NCBI RefSeq assembly: GCF_004959765.1
Contig: NZ_SJZD01000011.1
Coordinates: forward strand, 13,816-77,815
From: Flavobacterium sp. H122
GTDB lineage: Bacteria; Bacteroidota; Bacteroidia; Flavobacteriales; Flavobacteriaceae
Direction of reading: 5' to 3'
DNA length: 64,000 nt
The notes under the pieces were generated by a model, which worked only from the letters and a program-made list of their open reading frames with translations, searched no databases and had not been told where the DNA came from. Made by a program: the position numbers and the translations under genes. Of this stretch, positions 18,070-28,105 are shown in pieces. Position 1 is the stretch's first letter. Each line of letters begins with the position of its first letter.

Positions 18070-18711
18070 ATGAACATATTTTTGCTAAGCATTATAGGTG
18101 CAAATGTTTTGATAAGTTACAAAGGATTTAATGATTATAATTTTTTTAGAAAGTACGAATTTCATGTAGGAAGTATCCGTGCCGGTGAACAAATTCGTAT
18201 GCTTTCCTCTGGTTTTTTGCATGGGGATTATATGCACTTGTTTTTTAATATGTTCACCTTGTACATGTTTGCGCCGGTTGTGATATACAGTTTTGGTTCT
18301 CTTACCTTTTTGATGGTGTATTTTATTAGCTTAGTTGCAGGAAGTTTACTTACGCTGAGTTTTCATAAGAATGATTTTGGTTACAGGGCAGTAGGAGCCT
18401 CAGGAGCTGTAACAGGTATTGTTTATGCTTCTATTTTATTGAATCCAGACATGAACTTATACATGTTTTTTATACCAATACCTATTCCGGCTTATATATT
18501 CGGTATTGGTTATTTGCTGTATTCTATATACGGAATGAAAGCTAAAAATGACAATATAGGCCATGTAGCACATTTTGGGGGTGCCATAGGAGGCTATGCA
18601 ACAACATTGATAAAAGAACCGTCTATGTTGACAGATAACACATTTATAGTAGGACTTTTGGCTATACCAATAGTGCTTTTATATTTTTTAGATAGGGGTG
18701 GAAAGCTATAA
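18070..18711 (+). CDS. Rhomboid family intramembrane serine protease
   Basis: 213 residues with six transmembrane segments. Rhomboids cleave membrane proteins within the bilayer. The catalytic Ser111 lies in RAVGASGAVTG and His168 in GHVAHFGGAIGG. Asn60 of HLFFNMFTLY is the usual oxyanion-hole Asn. The short N-terminus has no extra domain. The substrate is unknown. It is preceded by a terminator and is probably expressed alone or with the SIMPL gene 67 bp downstream. Confidence 0.93.
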   Translation: MNIFLLSIIGANVLISYKGFNDYNFFRKYEFHVGSIRAGEQIRMLSSGFLHGDYMHLFFNMFTLYMFAPVVIYSFGSLTFLMVYFISLVAGSLLTLSFHKNDFGYRAVGASGAVTGIVYASILLNPDMNLYMFFIPIPIPAYIFGIGYLLYSIYGMKAKNDNIGHVAHFGGAIGGYATTLIKEPSMLTDNTFIVGLLAIPIVLLYFLDRGGKL

Positions 18712-18778
18712 TGGCACGACATTTGTAAATCTTGTATTGTTAAAATATAGATTCGTACAATTTTAAATTAAATAAACA

Positions 18779-19471
18779 ATGAAAAAACTAGTAGTAACTT
18801 TTTTAATGTTTTTAACAGCAATGACTTACGCTCAAGATCAAAAGCCTCAGATTCCGCAAGTAAATGTTTCGGGTGAGGGTAAAGTGAAAGTAGCACCTGA
18901 CCAATGTGTAATTACTCTTGGAGTGGAAAATACCGGTAAAGATGCAGCTTCTGTAAAAAAAACAAATGATGAAACAATTGACAAAGTCATTAAATACATC
19001 AAAAAGAACAATATTCCTGCAACTGATTTCCAGACTACAAATGTAAGCCTGTATAAAAATTACGATTACGAAAAGAAGAAGTACAACTTTCATGCTAACC
19101 AAACGATTACGGTATTGTTGAAAGATATCAAAAAGTATGATGAATTCATGATGGGAATTACAGATACCGGAATCACAAATATTAATGGTATTGAGTTTAA
19201 ATCCTCAAAATTAGAAGAGCATGAAAGAGAAGCACGTAAAAAAGCAATGCTTAACGCAAAACAAAAAGCGAATGATTTTGTTTCAGCTTTAGGACAAAAA
19301 GTGGGAAAATTACTTTTAATTACTGATAACTCTGCTACACATTTCCCACGTCCAATGTATAAAGGGGCAATGGCTGAAATGGCAATGGCAGATAGAGGAA
19401 ATAAGGAAACATTAGCGATTGGTGAAATTGAAATCGTTGTAAATGCCCAAGTTGCTTTCGCTATTGAATAA
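18779..19471 (+). CDS. SIMPL domain (DUF541) periplasmic protein
   Basis: 230 residues. A signal peptide (MKKLVVTFLMFLTAMTYAQ) is followed by one SIMPL domain: VNVSGEGKVKVAPDQCVITLGV, the region with TTNVSLYKNYDY, and ARKKAMLNAKQKANDFVSALGQKVGKLLLI. Members are periplasmic or outer-membrane associated and may form large assemblies; a precise role is not established. A hairpin terminator follows it. Identity at domain level is firm. Confidence 0.92.
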   Translation: MKKLVVTFLMFLTAMTYAQDQKPQIPQVNVSGEGKVKVAPDQCVITLGVENTGKDAASVKKTNDETIDKVIKYIKKNNIPATDFQTTNVSLYKNYDYEKKKYNFHANQTITVLLKDIKKYDEFMMGITDTGITNINGIEFKSSKLEEHEREARKKAMLNAKQKANDFVSALGQKVGKLLLITDNSATHFPRPMYKGAMAEMAMADRGNKETLAIGEIEIVVNAQVAFAIE

Positions 19472-19493
19472 TTAATTGATGTAATAATTTATA

Positions 19494-19520
19494 AAGGCTG
19501 TTTTTACAGCCTTCTTTTTT
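19494..19520 (+). terminator. Terminator-like hairpin abutting the patatin start codon
   Basis: AAGGCTGT (19494-19501) pairs with ACAGCCTT (19506-19513), followed by CTTTTTT ending directly at the ATG at 19521. It probably ends the SIMPL transcript; the patatin gene would then need read-through or an internal promoter. Confidence 0.75.
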
Positions 19521-20303
19521 ATGTTTTTAGAATCAAAATCCATAGGGATAGTTTTTTCCGGTGGCGGAACCAAAGGTTTGGCACATGCGGGTGTGCTGCA
19601 GTTTTTGGAAGAAAAAGGAATTAAGCCAACATGCATCGCAGGTACAAGTGCCGGGGCTATAGTGGCTGCATTATATGCTGAAGGAAAAACTCCTGTCGAA
19701 ATTTTAAATTTTTTTAAATCAATCTATTTTTTCAATTGGAAGCATTTTACTTTCAGAAAAGCAGGATTTATTGATGCCGATGCTTTTAAATTGTACTTTG
19801 AAAGTGTTTTTGGTGATAAGACAATAGGCGATTTGGATTTAAAAATTCATCTTACTGCAACCGACTTGGTTAAAGGCAGATTGAAGATTTTTGACGAGAA
19901 AACTAAAGTGGTGGATGCTGTCCTGGCATCGTCATCTTTTCCCGGCGTACTGTCACCGTATCAAATAGACGGCGATTTATATAGCGATGGCGGTATTTTG
20001 AATCAGTTTCCTACAGATATATTGTTAGGTCGTTGTGATGCCATTATAGGGGTGTATGTAAGCCCCACCCAAAAAATTGATGCCAATTCCTTAGCATCTA
20101 TAAAAGCTGTAACCGCAAGAGCTTTTGAACTGCTCTTTGCAAATTCCAGTGCCCATAAATTTACACATTGTGACTGGGTAATTCAGCCGGAAGAATTGTC
20201 AAAATTTGGTACGTTTGAAACCAGCAAAGCAAAAATGGATGAGATTTTTAAGATAGGTTACGAAGAGGCTAAAAAATCATATGAGGAAACGTATATGAAG
20301 TAG
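19521..20303 (+). CDS. Patatin-like phospholipase
   Basis: 260 residues of the bacterial patatin family, Ser-Asp dyad lipid acyl hydrolases. The oxyanion loop SGGGTKGLAHAG is at residues 13-24. The nucleophile is Ser43 in GTSAG, and Asp156 in DGG completes the dyad. It lacks a C-terminal beta-barrel or signal peptide, so it is probably cytosolic. The only suitable ATG follows the terminator hairpin without any spacer, so the leader is unusual. Natural substrates are unknown. Confidence 0.92.
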   Translation: MFLESKSIGIVFSGGGTKGLAHAGVLQFLEEKGIKPTCIAGTSAGAIVAALYAEGKTPVEILNFFKSIYFFNWKHFTFRKAGFIDADAFKLYFESVFGDKTIGDLDLKIHLTATDLVKGRLKIFDEKTKVVDAVLASSSFPGVLSPYQIDGDLYSDGGILNQFPTDILLGRCDAIIGVYVSPTQKIDANSLASIKAVTARAFELLFANSSAHKFTHCDWVIQPEELSKFGTFETSKAKMDEIFKIGYEEAKKSYEETYMK

Positions 20304-20320
20304 TTTTCTTTAGAATAAAG

Positions 20321-20381
20321 AGTCTGTCTGTAATCCTTAAAACCAAACATAAAGCAGGTTGTTACAGACAGACTACTTTTT
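20321..20381. terminator. Convergent terminator hairpin
   Basis: AGTCTGTCTGTAA (20321-20333) is exactly complementary to TTACAGACAGACT (20362-20374), with a 28 nt loop and an ACTTTTTTT tail. It lies between the patatin gene and the convergent AIM24-like gene. Confidence 0.7.
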
Positions 20382-20391
20382 TTAAGATTTA

Positions 20392-21183
20392 TTATCTCCC
20401 GTCAAGCAGGTTTCCTAAACCGCCTAACAAGCTTCCTTCTTCTTTACCGCCTCCGGCAACACCGGGAGCTGATGCAATAATTCGGCCTGCCAGTCTGCTG
20501 AAAGGCAATGATTGGATATACACTATTCCAGGTCCTCTCAAAGTTGCATAAAACATACCCTCGCCACCAAATAAAGTGTTTTTGATGCCGCCTACAAATT
20601 CAATATCGTAGTCAACATCTTTAGTAAAACCTACAATACAGCCTGTGTCAACTTTCAAAACTTCGCCCGGAAGCAATTCTTTGCGGGCTAAAGTCCCACC
20701 GGAATGTACAAAAGCCATTCCGTCACCTTCAATTTTCTGCATGATGAAACCTTCTCCGCCAAATAATCCTCTTCCTAATTTTCTGGAAAATTCGATTCCT
20801 ACAGCTACTCCTTTAGCAGCACAAAGGAAAGAGTCTTTCTGGCAGATGAATTTCCCTCCGTATTTCATTAAATCGATTGGAACAATTTTTCCAGGATAAG
20901 GAGAGGCGAAAGAAACTTTTCTTTTACCCAAATCTTGGTTTTGATAAGCCGTCATGAATAAACTTTCACCTGTAAGCATTCGTTTACCGGCGTTTAAAAG
21001 TTTACCCAGCATTCCTGATTGTTGTCCGGAACCATCACCAAAAATGGTTTCCATTTTGATGCCGTTGTCCATCATCATAAAACTGCCGGCTTCGGCAACA
21101 ACAACTTCCTGCGGATCCAGTTCTATTTCTACATACTGCATTTCTTCACCATAAATATGGTAATCTATTTCATGTGCCTGCAT
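20392..21183 (-). CDS. TIGR00266 / AIM24 family protein
   Basis: 263 residues of the TIGR00266 family, distantly related to mitochondrial AIM24, with a double-stranded beta-helix (tryptophan-RNA-binding-attenuator-like) fold. Visible blocks are VVVAEAGSFMMMDNGI, LTGESLFMTAYQN, GLFGGEGFIMQKIEGDGMAFVHSGG and GGVKGGKEE-like glycine-rich C-terminal sequence. The biochemical role is unknown. It is transcribed alone toward the shared terminator. Confidence 0.88.
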   Translation of the reverse strand: MQAHEIDYHIYGEEMQYVEIELDPQEVVVAEAGSFMMMDNGIKMETIFGDGSGQQSGMLGKLLNAGKRMLTGESLFMTAYQNQDLGKRKVSFASPYPGKIVPIDLMKYGGKFICQKDSFLCAAKGVAVGIEFSRKLGRGLFGGEGFIMQKIEGDGMAFVHSGGTLARKELLPGEVLKVDTGCIVGFTKDVDYDIEFVGGIKNTLFGGEGMFYATLRGPGIVYIQSLPFSRLAGRIIASAPGVAGGGKEEGSLLGGLGNLLDGR

Positions 21184-21271
21184 TTTTTTAGTTTTAAGTT
21201 TATATAATTAGAGTTTTAAACAATAAAAATGTTACAAAAAAAGCGTTCAAAATTTTTGAACGCTTTTATCT

Positions 21272-21853
21272 TTATCCATGTATGGTTTCTTTTTTTCCAA
21301 AATTGGTAATGATGCTTTCTTCGTACTCAATCCATTGTTTCCAGCGGTTGTCTACATATTCTTTTTCACCATATTTTCGGGCAAAACCTAAGAAAACTGT
21401 AAAATGATTCGCTTCAGAAATCATCAATTCGCGATAAAATTTAGCCAATTCTTCGTCTTTTATATTTTCTGAAAGTACTTTAAAACGTTCGCAGCTTCTT
21501 GCTTCAATCATAGCTGCAAAAAGCAAACGGTCAATCATAGATTGATCACGACTGCCGTCTTTTTTTAAAAATTTTGTAAGTAAACCAACGTAATCATCCT
21601 TGCGTTCCCGTGTAAATTCAAAATTTCGAGCTTTTATTATATCGTGAACCATTCTGAAATGATCCATCTCTTCAATAGCTATTTTGGTCATTTCTGTAAC
21701 CAAATCATCTTTTTCTGAATTATTGATTATTAAGTTAATCGCATTGGTAGCGGCTTTTTGCTCGCACCAGGCATGGTCCGATAAAATTTCAGCTAAATTA
21801 TCTTCAGCAATATTTACCCATCTTGGGTCGGTTTTTAATTTTAATCCTAACAT
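21272..21853 (-). CDS. miaE: tRNA-(ms2io6A)-hydroxylase
   Basis: 193 residues, normal for MiaE. A non-haem di-iron monooxygenase that hydroxylates the isopentenyl group of ms2i6A37 in tRNA. The four iron-binding helices are visible: EILSDHAWCEQKAA, EEMDHFRMVHD, EARSCERF and EANHFTVFLGFARKYG. I chose the ATG at 21853 (MLGLKLKTDPRW), which is the family start, over a 24-residue extension that overlaps the divergent promoter region. Identity is secure. Confidence 0.94.
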   Translation of the reverse strand: MLGLKLKTDPRWVNIAEDNLAEILSDHAWCEQKAATNAINLIINNSEKDDLVTEMTKIAIEEMDHFRMVHDIIKARNFEFTRERKDDYVGLLTKFLKKDGSRDQSMIDRLLFAAMIEARSCERFKVLSENIKDEELAKFYRELMISEANHFTVFLGFARKYGEKEYVDNRWKQWIEYEESIITNFGKKETIHG

Positions 21854-21910
21854 AGTTTCAAGATTGAAATGCAAAATTACATTTTTTAGAACTAATTTAT
21901 AGTTGTTACT

Positions 21911-23152
21911 TTGTATAAAAATCAAATTTTGAAACGACTTTTAATCATTGGATTGGTTTTTCCTGAGCCCAATTCTTCCGCTGCGGGAACTAGAATGCTG
22001 CAATTAATTTCCCTGTTTCAGGAAATGGATTATACTATAACTTTTGCATCGGCAGCGCAGGAAAGTGATTTCTCATTTGATTTGAAAATATTGGGAATTG
22101 AAACTCAAAAAATAGAATTGAATTGTTCCAGTTTTGATGTTTTTGTCAAAGAATTAAATCCTGATATTGTATTATTTGACCGTTTTATTTCAGAAGAACA
22201 GTTTGGATGGCGTGTAATTGAAAATTGCCCGGATGCCGTTCGGATTTTGGATACAGAAGACCTTCATTGTTTGCGTTATGCACGTCATAAGGCTGTTAAA
22301 AGTAATTCGGACTTCGAAATTGAGAATTTATTGGAGGAGGAATCCGCCAAAAGGGAAATTGCAAGTGTATATAGATGTGATGTTTCGCTTATGGTTTCTG
22401 ATTTCGAAATGGAAATTCTGCAGCATATTTTTAAAATAGATACTTCGTTGCTTTTTTATCTGCCAATATTTTATGCGCCTAAAAAAGAAATTAAAACATT
22501 TTCAGAAAGGAAGGATTTTGTTTTCATCGGCAATTTTCTGCATGAACCTAATTATGATGCGGTATTGCAGCTGAAATCCTTTTGGAAAGCAATTAAAAAA
22601 GCCATACCCGAAGCCGATTTGAATATTTATGGAGCTTATTCCTCACAAAAAGTAGAGCAATTGCATAATGAAAAAGAAGGTTTTTTAATAAAAGGCAGAG
22701 CCGAAAATGCATTGGAAGTGATTGAAAATGCAAGAGCCTTACTGGCTCCATTGCGTTTTGGTGCCGGTATAAAAGGAAAACTTCTTGAAGCAATGGTGAC
22801 TGGTACTCCTTCAATAACTACACAAATAGGTTGTGAAGGTATTTCTAAAGACGATAACTGGAATGGTTTTATCGTGGATAATAATGCAGATTTTGTTTTG
22901 AAATCTGTTGAATTATACCTTAATCAGGAGTTATGGATAAGTAAGCAAAAAGCAGGATTTGACATACTTGAAGAGCATTTTTTTCAAGAAAAATACGCTT
23001 ATGGTTTTTATGAAAAAATAACACAAACAAAACAAAATGTTATAAACCTAAGAAGACAGAATTTTATTGGTAACTTACTGATTAATAATCAGTTTTTGTC
23101 AGTAAAATTTATGTCAAAATGGATTGAAGAAAAAAATAAGACAATTAATTGA
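21911..23152 (+). CDS. Glycosyltransferase, GT-B type (family 4-like)
   Basis: About 410 residues. The N-terminal half contains FPEPNSSAAGTRMLQLI. The C-terminal half has FIGNFLHEPNYDAV, LNIYGAY, ENARALLAPLRFGAGIKGKLLEAMVTGTPSITT and CEGI, a layout typical of GT4 sugar transferases with the Glu-containing donor site. The sugar and acceptor are unknown. No ATG suits the start: candidates are TTG at 21911 or TTG at 21929 (giving LKRLLIIGL). A TACTTTG promoter-like element at 21907 overlaps the first and favours 21929. It is divergent from miaE and 60 bp upstream of the hybrid kinase. Confidence 0.85.
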   Translation: MYKNQILKRLLIIGLVFPEPNSSAAGTRMLQLISLFQEMDYTITFASAAQESDFSFDLKILGIETQKIELNCSSFDVFVKELNPDIVLFDRFISEEQFGWRVIENCPDAVRILDTEDLHCLRYARHKAVKSNSDFEIENLLEEESAKREIASVYRCDVSLMVSDFEMEILQHIFKIDTSLLFYLPIFYAPKKEIKTFSERKDFVFIGNFLHEPNYDAVLQLKSFWKAIKKAIPEADLNIYGAYSSQKVEQLHNEKEGFLIKGRAENALEVIENARALLAPLRFGAGIKGKLLEAMVTGTPSITTQIGCEGISKDDNWNGFIVDNNADFVLKSVELYLNQELWISKQKAGFDILEEHFFQEKYAYGFYEKITQTKQNVINLRRQNFIGNLLINNQFLSVKFMSKWIEEKNKTIN

Positions 23153-23212
23153 AAACAAGAAAAAAATCAGTAAATTGGGTCATGGTAATAACATTTTTAA
23201 ACTCCCAATTTA

Positions 23213-26200
23213 TTGATTACAATTACTTTAGTTGCGAAAAGCTTATTTTTTGAAGACGATGTTCACCATTCGTGGTGGTTTATATTGTCGTTTTTTGTAT
23301 TTACTGCTTTTTTGTTTTTTTTGGGGTTTAGAAAAAGTTCTTTAATCAATAAAGATCTGATAAAAAATTACTCCGAAATTGATAATTCCAAAGAACAATA
23401 TCAGCTTTATTTTTTATTTATAGGATTAACACTTCCGGTTGTCGATTTCTCGATTGAATATTTTGATTTAAGGGAAAAAGAACAGGCGCCTATCAATATG
23501 ATAGTGTCTTTGATATTGTTAAGTATTTATTTTTCAAGCTTAAAAATAAAAATAGTATTTAATAATATAAGGGAACTTTTTATTCTGCTTTTTACAGCCT
23601 ATTATTTCATAACAATTCAAAGAATATTGGAAAGACCTGAGTATGAATCAAATTATTTTGATTTAATCATATTGATGTTTTTTGCCTATAATGTCTTTAG
23701 ATCGTTACGTTCCTATTGGGTTTTTGTGTTGGCTAATTTTGTTTTTATTGCTGTTTTATATTACTTGAGCATAATTAATGAGATGTATTTGGTTATACTA
23801 ATGTACAGCTGTTTTATGACATCTCTTATAAATCATGTAAGATATATAGTCAACCTGAATGCTAAAGATAATTTTTTGTTTGCAGATAATATTGTCAACA
23901 AAGGGACATCGCTGGTATTGGGAGTAAATAAAAAGGGAGAGGTTGTTTATTGCAGCCATACTATTGAAAGTATTCTGGGATATACTCTGGATGAAGTTAA
24001 AGGGTTTGGTTTTTGGGAATTGACAGAAGATGAGGGGTTTACAACCGTTGATTATGAAATCAGCGATAAACTTTATACCAGAAAACTTAAGACAAAAGAC
24101 GGTTCATACAAATATATTCAGTGGAAAGATTCAAAATATTCTGAGGATTTATATGTTGGTATTGGACAAGATGTAACTGAGCAGGTTGATTTAGAGCATC
24201 AGTACAAAAATCTTATTGAGTCGGCCACAGATATAATTTTTGAAACAGATAGAGAGGGGCGCTTCACCTTTGTGAACTCTTATGCTAAGAAATTATTCAA
24301 TCTCACTAATGAAGAAATAATAGGTGAAAATTTTACTCTATTTGTCAGGGAAGATTATAGGAATGAGATACTAGGCTTTTACCGTAATTCTATTCTTAAT
24401 GAAACTGAAATTACTCCTTTTGAATTCCCTGTTATAATTCTTAAAAACAAGGAGATATGGCTGTCTCAAAATGTTACTGTCAAACGTGATGTTGAGGGGC
24501 GTTTGTCTGGCTTTTCAGCAATTGCGAGAGATATTACTTTGCTCAAAAAGATTGAACTTGAGCAAAAAGAAAGACAGTATAAAAATGAAATATTCAATAA
24601 AACTATCAATACGCTGGCTACTCAGGCATTTGACAATGATGAAACTTTTGAAATCAGATTGAATAAAATACTCAAAGCAGCTTCGGAAGGTTCATTCATT
24701 GACAGAATAAGCTATTGGGAATTTTTTCCTGAAAAATTATATTGTGTTTCACTTTATAACTTAGAGTCTGATGAGTTTGACGGAGGTTTTTCGACTTATA
24801 AAGACGGAGATTCCGTTTATTTTAATACTCTGGAAAAGGAGAATATCATTGTTGCCTCAAATGTATATGAAAATGAGAGTACAAAAGAATTTGCATTGGA
24901 TTATTTCCCGGAAAACGATATCAAATCAATGCTGGATGTACCTGTTTTAATTAACGGGGAATTACATTCAATTTTATGTTTTGAAACAACAAAAAGTCAA
25001 AGGGAATGGGATAATGATGATATCAATTTTGCACGTTCTGTATCAGATATTATTTCACTGACCATTGAAACTTTTAAAAGAAAAAAGACAGAACAGCAAT
25101 TAGAATCCAAGACAAAGTTATTGACAGCCATTGCGCTTTCTACAAAAATAATTTTAAGCAAAGATTCCCTAAAAGACATTTTTGATGAAATTTTTGCATT
25201 AATAGGTAAAGTTACTAATGTTGATAGAATTTCTTATTTGGAAAATGACCCTGTAAATAAGGAAATATCAATAAAATACGAATGGGTTGCAGAAAATATT
25301 TCTTCACAGATCAATAACCCATTATTGAAAAAAATGAAACATGAAGATAACCTGATGTTCATGAGTAAACTTTTCAATAATGAGATAATTAAGGTTAAAG
25401 TAAGTGATGATAATAATGATGAAGATAATAGATTCATTGTTGAGGATATAAAAACGATTTTAGTTTTCCCCATTTTTGTAGGGGACCAATTCTATGGAAC
25501 TATCGGTTTTGATGATTGTTCTCAGGACAGAGAGTGGACAGACGATGAAATTGAAATCCTGCAGATATTAGCAAATAACGTTTCGATTACAATTGAACGG
25601 ATAGAAAGTCAAAAATTACTTTTTGAGTCACAGCAGCGGTTTAAATTATTGGCTGATAATATGCCGGGTGTAGTTTTCTTATCAAAAGATGACGAGAGAT
25701 TTTCTAAAATTTATATCAATGATGAGATAGAAGCGCTCACAGGCTACTCAAGAGAAGAATTTTTAGATGGTAAAATTAATTTAGTTGATTTACTGCATCC
25801 TGAGGATAAGCAAAAAGCACTCCAAATTAATAAAAAAGCAATTAAAGGAGGAACTCCGTTTAGATTGACTTACAGAATCATAAAAAAGAATGGAGAGATA
25901 GTTTGGGTTGAAGAATACAGTGATGTTATTTTCAAAGATGGAAAAGTTGCTTTTATTGAAGGTATTCTTATTGATATTACTGAAAAGAAAGTTGTAGAGA
26001 ATGAAATAAAAGCCCGTGAATATGCTGAAGCTTCCAGTAAAGCGAAGTCTGAGTTTTTGGCAAATATGAGTCACGAGATCAGAACCCCTTTAAATGCAAT
26101 TATTGGTTTCTCGTCGTTAATGAAGGATACGGACTTGGATAAAACTCAAAATGAGTATATAACCACGGTTAATCAATCTGCAAACATACTTTTAGATGTA

Positions 26201-27196
26201 GTTAATGATATTCTGGATTTTTCTAAAATCGAGACAGGAAAACTGGAACTTGAATATAAGAAAACCAACTTATATGAATTAGCAAATCAGATTATTGATA
26301 TTATTCGATTTGATTCGGTCCAAAAAAACATTGAATTGGAACTTCATATTGATGAAAATGTGCCTGAATATGTTTTAATTGATTCTTTGCGTATCAAACA
26401 GGTTCTTTTAAATCTGCTGTCAAATGCTGTTAAATTTACTGATAAAGGACGGGTTGAACTCCAGATAAAAGCAAATGATTTCAGACAGGATAAAGCAAAT
26501 ATTCAATTTTTAGTGAAAGACACGGGTATTGGCATTAAAAAAGACAATCTGGCTAAAATTTTCGAGCCTTTCTCGCAGGAAGACAACTCTACTACCCGAA
26601 AATATGGAGGAACAGGTTTAGGATTGACAATTTCCAATAATATTCTGAAATTGATGAACTCTAAACTGGAAGTTGAAAGCCACTACAGAAAAGGAAGTAC
26701 TTTTTATTTTAATGTTGACTTGGATTTTTGTACTCTAAATACGAATTGCGGGCCAATGGATGTGAATACCATGGAAGTGATTTATGAAAATGTTCCGGTT
26801 TCGTTATTAAAAAGTCTGTCGCATAAAGAGTTTAAAATCCTGGTAGTTGAAGACAATAAGGTAAACATGATGCTGGCAAAAACAATGTTGAAAAAAATGC
26901 TGCCGAATGTTATTGTAATTCAAGCAGAAAACGGTCAGACGGGTATTGAGGAATTTGAAAAAGAAAATCCTGATTTGATACTGATGGATATTCAAATGCC
27001 GGTTTTAAATGGGTACGAAGCCTCTGTATCAATACGGAAGAAAAATAAAAAAGTGCCTATTATCGCTTTGACGGCTGGAACAATAAAAGGAGAAAGAGAA
27101 AAATGCCTGCAGTCAGGTATGAATGATTACATTGCCAAGCCAATCGAGAAAGACTTATTTGAAAATATCCTGTTCAAATGGCTTTCAAAACCATAA
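23213..27196 (+). CDS. Hybrid sensor histidine kinase with PAS and GAF domains
   Basis: 1327 residues. The N-terminal about 220 residues hold several hydrophobic segments, probably an integral membrane sensor. PAS domains follow near 230-325 and 335-450, two GAF domains near 470-630 and 640-800, and a third PAS near 815-930. The kinase core has His954 in NMSHEIRTPLNAIIGF, an ATPase with NLLSNAVKFTD, DTGIGI and GGTGLGLTIS, and a receiver domain with Asp1259 in LILMDIQMP. It signals by autophosphorylation and relay; the stimulus and output partner are unknown. The start is a TTG at 23213; an in-frame stop at 23198 and no ATG support it. It lies close after the glycosyltransferase. Confidence 0.93.
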   Translation: MITITLVAKSLFFEDDVHHSWWFILSFFVFTAFLFFLGFRKSSLINKDLIKNYSEIDNSKEQYQLYFLFIGLTLPVVDFSIEYFDLREKEQAPINMIVSLILLSIYFSSLKIKIVFNNIRELFILLFTAYYFITIQRILERPEYESNYFDLIILMFFAYNVFRSLRSYWVFVLANFVFIAVLYYLSIINEMYLVILMYSCFMTSLINHVRYIVNLNAKDNFLFADNIVNKGTSLVLGVNKKGEVVYCSHTIESILGYTLDEVKGFGFWELTEDEGFTTVDYEISDKLYTRKLKTKDGSYKYIQWKDSKYSEDLYVGIGQDVTEQVDLEHQYKNLIESATDIIFETDREGRFTFVNSYAKKLFNLTNEEIIGENFTLFVREDYRNEILGFYRNSILNETEITPFEFPVIILKNKEIWLSQNVTVKRDVEGRLSGFSAIARDITLLKKIELEQKERQYKNEIFNKTINTLATQAFDNDETFEIRLNKILKAASEGSFIDRISYWEFFPEKLYCVSLYNLESDEFDGGFSTYKDGDSVYFNTLEKENIIVASNVYENESTKEFALDYFPENDIKSMLDVPVLINGELHSILCFETTKSQREWDNDDINFARSVSDIISLTIETFKRKKTEQQLESKTKLLTAIALSTKIILSKDSLKDIFDEIFALIGKVTNVDRISYLENDPVNKEISIKYEWVAENISSQINNPLLKKMKHEDNLMFMSKLFNNEIIKVKVSDDNNDEDNRFIVEDIKTILVFPIFVGDQFYGTIGFDDCSQDREWTDDEIEILQILANNVSITIERIESQKLLFESQQRFKLLADNMPGVVFLSKDDERFSKIYINDEIEALTGYSREEFLDGKINLVDLLHPEDKQKALQINKKAIKGGTPFRLTYRIIKKNGEIVWVEEYSDVIFKDGKVAFIEGILIDITEKKVVENEIKAREYAEASSKAKSEFLANMSHEIRTPLNAIIGFSSLMKDTDLDKTQNEYITTVNQSANILLDVVNDILDFSKIETGKLELEYKKTNLYELANQIIDIIRFDSVQKNIELELHIDENVPEYVLIDSLRIKQVLLNLLSNAVKFTDKGRVELQIKANDFRQDKANIQFLVKDTGIGIKKDNLAKIFEPFSQEDNSTTRKYGGTGLGLTISNNILKLMNSKLEVESHYRKGSTFYFNVDLDFCTLNTNCGPMDVNTMEVIYENVPVSLLKSLSHKEFKILVVEDNKVNMMLAKTMLKKMLPNVIVIQAENGQTGIEEFEKENPDLILMDIQMPVLNGYEASVSIRKKNKKVPIIALTAGTIKGEREKCLQSGMNDYIAKPIEKDLFENILFKWLSKP

Positions 27197-27232
27197 AAAA
27201 ATATATTTTTATATAATTCAAAATTCAAAACT

Positions 27233-28084
27233 ATGAAATGGCAGGGAAGACGTCAAAGTGATAACGTTGAAGACCGCAGGGGAATGTCATCCGGCGGAAA
27301 AGTAATTGCCGGCGGAGGTGCTTTGGGAATTATTATTTTATTGTTGAATTTATTTGGCGGTGAAACCGGTCAGACAATCGGTAATTTGTTAGAGCAAACA
27401 CAACAGCAAACCACAACACAAACTGAACAAAGACCTTTAACAGAAGAGGAAAAAGTACTTGGTGAATTTGTATCTACTGTTTTTGCTGATACTGAGGATA
27501 TTTTTGGGAAAATTATGACTGATAATGGGGTGCAGTACCGAAATCCAAAAATGGTTTTGTTTACAGATGCTGTCGAGACTGCCTGCGGAAGTGCATCAGC
27601 AGCCTCGGGACCTTTTTATTGTCCGGGAGATGAAAAAGTATATATGGATCTTAAATTCTTTAACGAGCTGCAAACACGTTTTGGAGCAAAAGGAGGTGAT
27701 TTTGCCATTGCCTATGTTATTGCGCATGAGGTAGGGCATCATTTGCAGACTGTATTGGGAACTTCCGGAAAAGTACGCCAGCTGCAGCAACAGATGAGTC
27801 AGGAAGAGGGTAACCGCCTTTCTGTGGCTTTGGAACTGCAGGCTGATTTCTACGCAGGCGTATGGGCAAAATATAATCAGAAATATTTAGATCCAGACGA
27901 TATTGATGAAGCACTCAGTGCGGCCCAGGCAGTAGGAGATGATGCAATTCAAAGCCGTATGCAGGGTTATATAGTACCGGAGTCGTTTACTCATGGCACT
28001 TCTGAACAAAGAAAATCCTGGTTTATGAAAGGGTATAATACCGGAGATATCAAACAAGGGGATACTTTTGCAGAGCTAAAATAA
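27233..28084 (+). CDS. Neutral zinc metallopeptidase (YpfJ/KPN_02809 family)
   Basis: 283 residues. One transmembrane helix at about 23-42 follows the conserved N-terminus MKWQGRRQSDNVEDRRG. A Gln/Thr-rich linker leads to the domain with YCPGDEKVYMDL and the zinc motif HEVGHH (His165, Glu166, His169). ELQADFYAGVWA supplies the third ligand region. The role is unknown. It is 36 bp downstream of the hybrid kinase on the same strand, then ends at a strong terminator. Confidence 0.93.
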   Translation: MKWQGRRQSDNVEDRRGMSSGGKVIAGGGALGIIILLLNLFGGETGQTIGNLLEQTQQQTTTQTEQRPLTEEEKVLGEFVSTVFADTEDIFGKIMTDNGVQYRNPKMVLFTDAVETACGSASAASGPFYCPGDEKVYMDLKFFNELQTRFGAKGGDFAIAYVIAHEVGHHLQTVLGTSGKVRQLQQQMSQEEGNRLSVALELQADFYAGVWAKYNQKYLDPDDIDEALSAAQAVGDDAIQSRMQGYIVPESFTHGTSEQRKSWFMKGYNTGDIKQGDTFAELK

Positions 28085-28105
28085 AAGATTTAAAATCATA
28101 TATGT

